Shown here: positions 60,120 to 60,446 of the stretch, one piece after another
How the letters are laid out: the number at the start of each line of letters is the position of its first letter
How positions within the stretch are numbered: the stretch's first letter is position 1
From: Pseudomonas pudica
GTDB taxonomy: Bacteria > Pseudomonadota > Gammaproteobacteria > Pseudomonadales > Pseudomonadaceae
Assembly (NCBI RefSeq): GCF_015680405.1
Contig: NZ_JADLJS010000035.1
Coordinates: forward strand, 1 to 60,446
Length of the DNA stretch: 60,446 nt
Direction of reading: 5' to 3'
The notes under the pieces: model-generated
What the model was told of the DNA's origin: nothing
Databases searched by the model: none
The model's input: the letters and a program-made list of their open reading frames with translations, nothing else
Made by a program: the position numbers and the translations under genes

Positions 60120-60303
60120 GGGTGGACATCCTGGGAAGCAAAAGTGTGTGCACCCTAGCACAGAACCGTCCAAGGGCTAGCCGCGGTTGCAGAAACACGG
60201 GCAGCCAAGCGTCAACATAAAGGGGTTATTGCCATCAGCCGACAGCCACCGGATCGGGAAATACCGGTGACCGCCGGATAGGCATCAACTGGACTGTTAC
60301 GCT

Positions 60304-60446
60304 TTACACCGCCAGCGCGCGCTCACGCAGCTCGCTGTTGAGGATGCGGTCGTTCTCGCTGTAATCGACCGGGCAGTCGATCACGTGCACGCCCGGGGTC
60401 TTGATGCAGTGCTCGAGCAGCGGCAGCAGGCCTTCGGCGCTTTCCA
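60304..60446 (-). CDS. C-terminus of a ThDP-dependent enzyme, probably acetolactate synthase
   Basis: Only the last 47 codons are inside the window, ending at TAA 60304-60306. The visible residues include LLPLLEHCIKTPGVHVIDC, PVDYSENDRILNSELRER and a terminal ALAV, which match the C-terminus of catabolic-type acetolactate synthases (AlsS-like) as I recall it. In that family the reaction is condensation of two pyruvates to acetolactate. The catalytic parts lie outside the window, so the assignment is tentative. The 184 bases between it and the UPF0149 gene hold no gene. Confidence 0.65.
   Translation of the reverse strand, partial: ESAEGLLPLLEHCIKTPGVHVIDCPVDYSENDRILNSELRERALAV

Noticed and set aside
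1..60446. tRNA or rRNA genes, insertion sequences, integrases or attachment sites
   Set aside because: None was recognised anywhere in the window, including at both edges of the T6SS locus, so mobile-element transfer of the locus is not supported by direct evidence.

Overview
The window is high-GC Pseudomonas DNA, most likely from the Pseudomonas putida group. This is inferred from the gene content and from recalled gene order: nrdB/nrdA, an RstAB-like two-component pair, an Sfp-type PPTase, a dienelactone hydrolase, oprH-phoP-phoQ, dctA and trmO, with REP/REPIN palindromes in several of the gaps. No database search was run.

Left part (1-17 kb) is core genome. It has a glycine-rich exported protein cut by the left edge, a YjaB-like acetyltransferase, an RsuA/RluF-family protein with a degenerate catalytic motif, YehS (DUF1456), the tRNA methyltransferase TrmO, the C4-dicarboxylate transporter DctA behind a sigma-54 promoter, and oprH-phoP-phoQ with four 11-bp-phased repeats upstream. 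These are followed by a periplasmic dienelactone hydrolase, a PPTase, an RstAB-like pair, and nrdA/nrdB with two NrdR boxes and a DnaA box. A BRO-N protein and a 118-bp tandem REPIN array follow.

Central part (18-55.6 kb) is a complete type VI secretion system with the gene order of the P. aeruginosa H1-T6SS. The leftward operon is fha, tssJ, tssK, tssL, tssM, tagF, pppA, ppkA, tagT, tagS, tagR, tagQ. The rightward operon is tssA, tssB, tssC, hcp, a Tae4-type amidase with its putative immunity protein, tssE, tssF, tssG, clpV, vgrG, an EagR chaperone, a PAAR-Rhs toxin and its putative immunity protein. The TagQRST-PpkA-PppA-Fha set implies threonine-phosphorylation control, and RsmA/CsrA-like GGA motifs lie in both divergent leaders. 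tagJ, which follows hcp1 in P. aeruginosa, is absent. Downstream of tagQ, on the same strand, is a three-gene unit that I do not recognise: a 301-aa protein with a long glycine-rich hydrophobic segment, a four-helix membrane protein and a lipoprotein. It could be an extra effector/immunity module and is the best candidate here for something undescribed.

Right part (55.7-60.4 kb) returns to metabolic genes, all leftward: a glutathione S-transferase, a three-domain PNPOx/FAD/2Fe-2S oxidoreductase, a LysR regulator, a UPF0149 protein, and the C-terminus of a ThDP enzyme (probably acetolactate synthase) cut by the right edge.
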